From contig CM049306.1 in assembly GCA_026874595.1 (NCBI GenBank), positions 19,585,019-19,649,018 on the forward strand: a DNA stretch of 64,000 nucleotides. Direction: 5' to 3'. The stretch is from Sipunculus nudus. Lineage: Eukaryota; Annelida; Sipuncula; Golfingiida; Sipunculidae. Both the position numbers and the translations under genes were made by a program. Shown piece by piece: positions 58,711 through 64,000 of this stretch (position 1 is the stretch's first letter; each line of letters opens with the position of its first letter). Under the pieces are notes generated by a model. It did not search any database. It was not told where the DNA came from and saw only the letters and a list, made by a program, of their open reading frames with translations.

Positions 58711-60489
58711 AATAATAATATTCAGGTGGTAAAGATTAAGGTAAATTAATTCAGCAATCAGTCTCTGTATTAATTATTTAAAATATGCAAAATTCATTTT
58801 TTTATTACATGTGTTTTTTTATAGTGTAACTATATACCAAAACATTAATTTATAAACACAAAATTAAATGTTAAAAAATAAAATTCACATTTTTTTTTAA
58901 ATATGCTATGTGGAGTCTCACAACTGTAAACAACTACTTGCAATCAAGCAATACATTCCACATAATTCATATATTTTCCAAGAAGTTTGGAATAAATTTA
59001 AGTTTCACTATTAAACAATAGAATGGAGATAGAGAAATTACCTTTTAAAACATCACAAAATGCTATATCCTCTGCATTTCCCAAACTTTAAAATTCTTTA
59101 CACTATATGGAGACATAAGGATATTGCAAATTAGCTTTTATTTCAAACTACATTTGAATCTATATACTTAACCATATGACAAGTGTTTACAAATCTATCA
59201 TTTTACAAGGAGAAACAGAAGGCAGGCCACCTTAAAGGACTTTATTCTAGTGCCTTTATGGACTACACCGGGATAAGGACCATGATAGATTTATATTCCT
59301 CCACTAATCAGCCATTTAGGGCCCCAGCAGACCCTAAGGACAAATCCATGTGGACATTGATTTAAGCTTCCAACTAGACCTGGTAGTCTCACAGAGCTAT
59401 CCCACAGAGGATATTCCCTAAATGGCAGTTGTCAGGTCTGAGCACATTTTACACTAACTGCTATAGAAAAATGCCACTTCTTTTCTGATTCCTGTTATAT
59501 CTCTATGTCTGTCTTTGTGTTTCAGAATTAGAATAAGGAATCTCCATTATCTTAAAACTGATCTTTAACAGTGGTGTGGATTTATGTTATTGGGTGGGGA
59601 GATGACTGCACAGACACGCAGGAGGCAAATCAAAGGTGGAGACACTGTCACCAAACATCAGACTGGGGAATTAACGCCAAGTGAGGATAACACTCCTGGT
59701 ATTAGTTGAATTTAATTCTACTCTGATTGCAATATCTACATCAAATAATAAAACACAGTACAAACAAATGTCTGTAATGCTGAATCTTAACCACAGACAG
59801 CTGCTACAAAGGTATTGATGACTAAAGCTCCAGCACCAGAAACCATCTTGCTTTCACTTACAAAGATATAAACTTACATGTTACCATAATATGTACAAAC
59901 TGTGACTCCCTGGAAACTATAAAATATAAATTATTGGTATGTTTGGTCCTGCCTGATGAACACATAATAGGTAAACTCTGATCAAGTGTGGCAGGCATTC
60001 AAACACAGCTTTGTTACTAATTCCCATTTATAGTACCTGACATTTATAACTAACTAATTCAGAGTGAACTTAGAAATTTAGAAAAAAATATGAATAAATT
60101 TAATATCAATACACCCTGCACCCTGTCACAATACAATATTTTAAATATACAAATTGAGAGAAGAGAGAGAATTGGGGACTACATGCAGAATCTTCCCTGG
60201 ACAAATGAGAATAATATGTTAGTATGAGAGAAAGAGATAATTTAGTAATGCATTCAGAAATATATATTTAACATATTTTTTAAGTCAGGAGACTGGTGTT
60301 AAGGACGTTAAACTGCTGACACAACACTGAGCCACCTGTGACACATGGAGAAATCATACATAGTATGGATGTTAAAGAGTTCTACATTACGTAAGTTTTG
60401 AGATAATGACTTGTTGAGCATATTGGTAAGAATCTGAGTAAATTAATATACTTGTGTTACTGGAATAACAGCTTTTTATCTATGTTAAG
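58711..60489. other. AT-rich DNA, no supported gene
   Basis: An open frame at 59183-59365 (plus) is in a locally GC-richer patch but has no start or splice context and I do not recognise it. No element families are seen. Confidence 0.5.
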
Positions 60490-60531
60490 TTTTTTTTTTT
60501 TTTTTTTTTTTTTTTGGGGGGGGGGGGGGGG
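60490..60531. repeat. T26-G16 homopolymer junction
   Basis: 26 T followed directly by 16 G. On the other strand it is C16-A26. An assembly or sequencing artefact in length is possible. Confidence 0.9.
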
Positions 60532-60666
60532 AGTGTTAGACTTTATTATGTTACAGATGTAACAGTTAATCTGAAGGCATTTATGTATTTATTAAATTTT
60601 TTTTGTTTATAAACTGATTAATTTTTCCACTTCCTGGTAAAATCAAATATTCCTATTTTCCCCCAG

Positions 60667-60829
60667 ATTAATGAGAACTAGAAATGACAGGGATTGTTTT
60701 TGCAGTCACAAAAACAGAAGTCTCATGGGTTCCATCTCCAAAGTTGAGGGAAAATATGTACAACATGTACTTGAAAGTTCATGTATTTACAGTTATCAAT
60801 ATTTCTACAGATCTGACCTTGAAGATTAA
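60667..60829 (+). CDS. weak candidate terminal exon
   Basis: A good acceptor (TATTCCTATTTTCCCCCAG, ending 60666) precedes an open frame of 53 codons to TAA at 60827-60829 with peptide NDRDCFCSHKNRSLMGSISK and, later, YSYQYFYRSDLED. No family is recognised. The 3' part may belong to an old repeat (GACCTTGAAGATTAA), and the strand is opposite to the other candidates, so confidence is low. Confidence 0.25.
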
Positions 60830-61788
60830 AATCTAAGTCAGTAGTTTTTAAATCCTCTGTGCACTTGGTCAAAACAATTAGTACATCATACTGGAGGGGA
60901 AAAAATATGCCATACTTTAATAGTTATGGGGTTCACCAAAATTTGAGATGTCTGCAAATTTTTTCTGAGATTAACATCAAAGTTATCAGTCTTTAATGAA
61001 CTCATACAAGTGCTGTAATAAGGCAGACTCAAAAATAAAAGTGAAAAAAAATGAAGAAATCTTGCTCTATTGTTTAAATTACAAGAACAATAAGTATACT
61101 AAGTTTCAGGAGTCAACTGCTGAGAAATTAACACAAATTGCTATAATCTGTCAGTATTCAACATTTTTTTTTTAAACTGGATGAATAAAAAAGTAGTGCC
61201 ACTTGTGTAATATCAGCAATAATGCTTTCCAAGATGAAAATACAAGCACAGAACATTTCATATAAATCAATAAATTACTAAGATATTGAAGATTTTAGCT
61301 CATCCATCTGATATCATGATAAATTGAATTCTAAACAATTATATAAGCACATGCATGTATTCCTGTTTTGCATGTGCTGTTCTGTCTTTGTTCAGCATAG
61401 TTTCTCACACTGCCACCAGATGTCACATCATGCACAGGGATGTGGCATTCTGGCCACATACACATCTCTGTTCTCTTGCTCAAAACTGTAATTTATAATT
61501 CCTTAAACCCTTGGATGAATTGCTATATTTTATAAGCGGTAAAGCTAAATAATAAATTTTCCCCCTTTGTTTGTCTGTTTACCTGAACTGTATGCAAATA
61601 TTTTTTAACAGAGTTTGATGACATTTTGATTTTTTTTTATCATATTTGAATATTTTAATTTTTTAAATAAATGTATCAGAAAAAAATCAAAGTAATCTCA
61701 GCTATGAAATCATTATATGTGTAAAAAAATAACCCAAGGATAAGAACATCCTATTGTATTCAAAGAGCAAACTTGAGATCAGACATGG
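60830..61788. other. probable old repeat relics
   Basis: AAGTTTCAGGAGTCAACTGC-like and AGTAGTGCCACTTGTG (61193) resemble type IV monomer parts in worn form. No gene is supported. Confidence 0.4.
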
Positions 61789-61790
61789 GG

Positions 61791-61930
61791 TAATAGTAAT
61801 AAGTAATAGTAATAGTAATAGACTATTACAGCTTTTTCTATGTAATAGTAATAGTAATAGTAATAGACTCAAAAATTTGAGCTGTAATAGTAATAGTAAT
61901 AGAAACAGAAGGCAAAGTAATAGAGTAATA
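61791..61930. repeat. (TAATAG)n hexanucleotide repeat, interrupted
   Basis: Three blocks of TAATAG units are separated by short spacers; the flanks include inverted CTATTAC words. In one frame every codon is a stop; in another it reads Ser-Asn repeats (open frame 61754-61957), which is trivial. Confidence 0.85.
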
Positions 61931-61935
61931 CATAT

Positions 61936-62948
61936 TACTTTCTATTACTTCCTGTGAGCCCCTTGATCATGAAGCGTATCAGCAAATAATGCTGAACAGA
62001 CTGTTCTTATCCAGTAATTGCCCAGGATGTGCCTATTGTTGAGGCAAGCATGGGCCAGCTTCCACATGCTGGTGACCACTGGTGCTAATTACATAAGAGT
62101 ACTGGACAAAGTAGGTCACAGCCAAATGAGTTACCTGGCATAATCTGACCTTTGATTAATAAATCATGGATAAACAGAGGCATGTTTGATGTTAAGAGAC
62201 AGATTAGTGTATTATTATTGTGACATGTGCATCTTATCTCACATCCATCAATCCATAGGCATATTTTGAAATGAACCAAGCCATTTTGCATTTTAATCAT
62301 ACAGATTGCAATACCACACATTTAAATAAAATATGATATGGAACCAGATACAGTGCAGACCCAAAATGTTCATGATAAGCTTATGGTGTTTTCATTACTT
62401 AAGCATAATGTATTGAAGCCTACAATGCTATAAACTTACACAAGTACTACAGTCACTTGGATAAAGTCATACTGCAGACACATGTATTATCTAGTTAATT
62501 TATATACATATTCTTTTAAAACTATTCTTTTAATACATGACTGTTATTTCATAGTACCAATTTTACAGACCATTCAGTATGTAAAATTATGTTAATTTAT
62601 ATTTTGAAAATTAAATGAACCATTTTTATCTCGATTTTAATTTATTTGATTATAAAATATGAGAATATAAGTAACTGTAAATTTTTTATTATTTAATATC
62701 TGAAATTTTGATATCAAATAATTAGATCCCGTTATATACAAAATTTAAAGTACAAGATTGTTTAATGCCAAGTTTATTGTGAAAGTGCTTTAAAATCATA
62801 TGGTATTTGTTTTGTAAAACTGATGTAAGTTTAAATCACTCTCCATATTCCTAAATTATCCTATGCTGGTTTTGCTGCAATGAAGAAGGGCATGCCTGAA
62901 GAATAAAAGCCATGCATGCTACCATTTTTGTAAAGGATTACGCATTAG
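61936..62948. other. AT-rich DNA, nothing recognised
   Basis: No repeat family or gene is seen. Confidence 0.5.
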
Positions 62949-63229
62949 TTGGATGGGTGCCAGTTGCACGGGTTCCATTTAGACAGTCCCATTTGGATGG
63001 GTCCGAGTTAGACGGGTCCCAGATGGATGGGTTCCGTTGAGAAGCTATGTTATATTTACGTGACTTTATTACACACAAAAATAGCCAGGGATTGAAGCCT
63101 TCAATATTTCTGAAACCCATTCGTTATTGTCAGGGACCCGTCCAACTGGGACCTGTCAGGCTGGGACCCATCCAGATGGGATCGAAAATATCCAACCTGT
63201 CTATCAGAAACCCATCCATTTGGGATGAC
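62949..63229. repeat. 15 bp minisatellite in inverted arrangement
   Basis: Six units (14-15 bases, e.g. TTGGATGGGTCCGAG) occupy 62949-63038. After about 95 unrelated bases, units of the inverted complement (e.g. CTGGGACCCATCCAG) occupy 63131-63181 and 63209-63229. The period of 15 gives five-residue repeats in translation on both strands without further sign of a gene. The arms could pair as a long imperfect hairpin. Confidence 0.8.
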
Positions 63230-64000
63230 ACCTTGTAAAGTTTACCACCTCTGTTCACTCTCAAGATGTACTATGTGGTGGTATAAAACATGGCATCACA
63301 TCCAAATGAACATATATACCAGAGAAGAGGGTACTTTTGTCTCCAGTTTGGTTCTGTCCAGAATCTTGAAGTAAACAGTATATTTATTGGATATATTTAT
63401 AACAATGGAAACATGACACAGGCCTACATAAATTCCTCTCCTGATACATACATAAAGGACTAAATTTTCAGCTTTGATACTAAATAATAATATGCAATAA
63501 TCATGAATAATTCCTCTGGAGACAATTTTTAGTTACATTGAAAATCTTTATTTATTAACCATGAGAAATAAAGAAAAAATCTAAACGGAACTATGTACTA
63601 TAAAATAAACTTATGTGAAATATAAATGAAAATAATATAAAATGTACAAGTATGCATATAATTATACATCAATATTTTACATGTGCTAGGGCTTTTACAA
63701 TAGGTTGATTTTAAATTACATCTATTCAAGAGTTCATACAATTATCTTATAATTTTAACTTGAAAGCCTCAATAATGATCATTAAGGTTTAAAGATATAA
63801 AAAAAAACAGAATTAAAGAAGCTGAAATAATTAAGGTCTCCAGTATCTTTAGGCTTCTTGTGAATGACAGACACAGTATAATATAATTGTGTAGGTAACT
63901 GAATGATATAGGTGCTTGTTATATTATTTAAACATGTGATTGTGGTGCTAGTTTATAGCACTCATGGCTGTGCAATGTCTAGAATCATCCCATCAGTTTA
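63230..64000. other. AT-rich DNA, nothing recognised
   Basis: No repeat family or gene is seen to the end of the window. Confidence 0.5.

Noticed and set aside
59183-59365. 60-codon plus-strand frame in GC-richer DNA
   Set aside because: No recognisable domain, start context or splice site; opposite strand is equally plausible.
1-64000. CRISPR arrays, operons, phage or bacterial genes
   Set aside because: Tandem repeats have no spacer structure, coding density is very low and all retroelements are of animal type.

Overview
The window reads as AT-rich nuclear DNA of an animal, most likely a lophotrochozoan such as a bivalve mollusc. The evidence is eukaryotic: two decayed LINE reverse transcriptases, long AT microsatellites, a TA-flanked MITE-like element, hAT-like termini, many dispersed repeats, no dense bacterial coding, and a few short open segments bounded by consensus splice sites. 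The bivalve assignment is inferred from the style of the (GACG)n-bearing repeats and cannot be proved here. No complete gene is present. LAYOUT: Almost half of the window is a family complex of modular, probably non-autonomous mobile elements, all in the same (+) orientation by eye. Each starts with AACAAG plus a palindrome and ends with a (GACG)n-type microsatellite followed by a terminal motif that is the inverted complement of a motif near the head. I call them type I (head GACCCATGGGTC, AT-rich body: 5947-7581, 22303-25450, 49183-51039, 54347-56690), type II (same head, body in repeated ~340 bp units: 18520-18837, 36755-37694, 39811-40453, 43654-45477, 51934-52340), type III (arrays with nuclear-receptor-like half sites: 36431-36687, 46534-47413, 57985-58710) and type IV (head AGGCCTACAGGCCT, arrays of 125-140 bp monomers: 667-3652, 15000-15986, 21319-22300, 35051-36430, 47497-49170, with a headless 3' piece at 51040-51736). 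A GGTGGCGCCACC palindrome recurs in types II and IV and in a few isolated places. Region 11-18.4 kb is a nested complex: hAT-like ends, a 928 bp TA-flanked MITE, a 957 bp tandem duplication whose second copy is split by 3.67 kb that includes a Tx1/L1-like LINE. A Rex1/L2-like LINE 3' end lies at 41.3-42.1 kb. A diverged direct duplication lies at 33-34.9 kb and an inverted minisatellite at 63 kb. GENES: Four candidate exons, all on the minus strand (3978-4136, 9899-9958, 38549-38712, 57674-57860), suggest that the window covers large introns and gene ends of one or more minus-strand genes. I could not identify the proteins. Two weaker plus-strand candidates (383-415 and 60667-60829) are listed at low confidence. 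Stretches without features look like ordinary AT-rich intronic or intergenic DNA. All alignments were made by eye, so repeat boundaries are good to a few bases only where terminal motifs are named and to tens of bases elsewhere.
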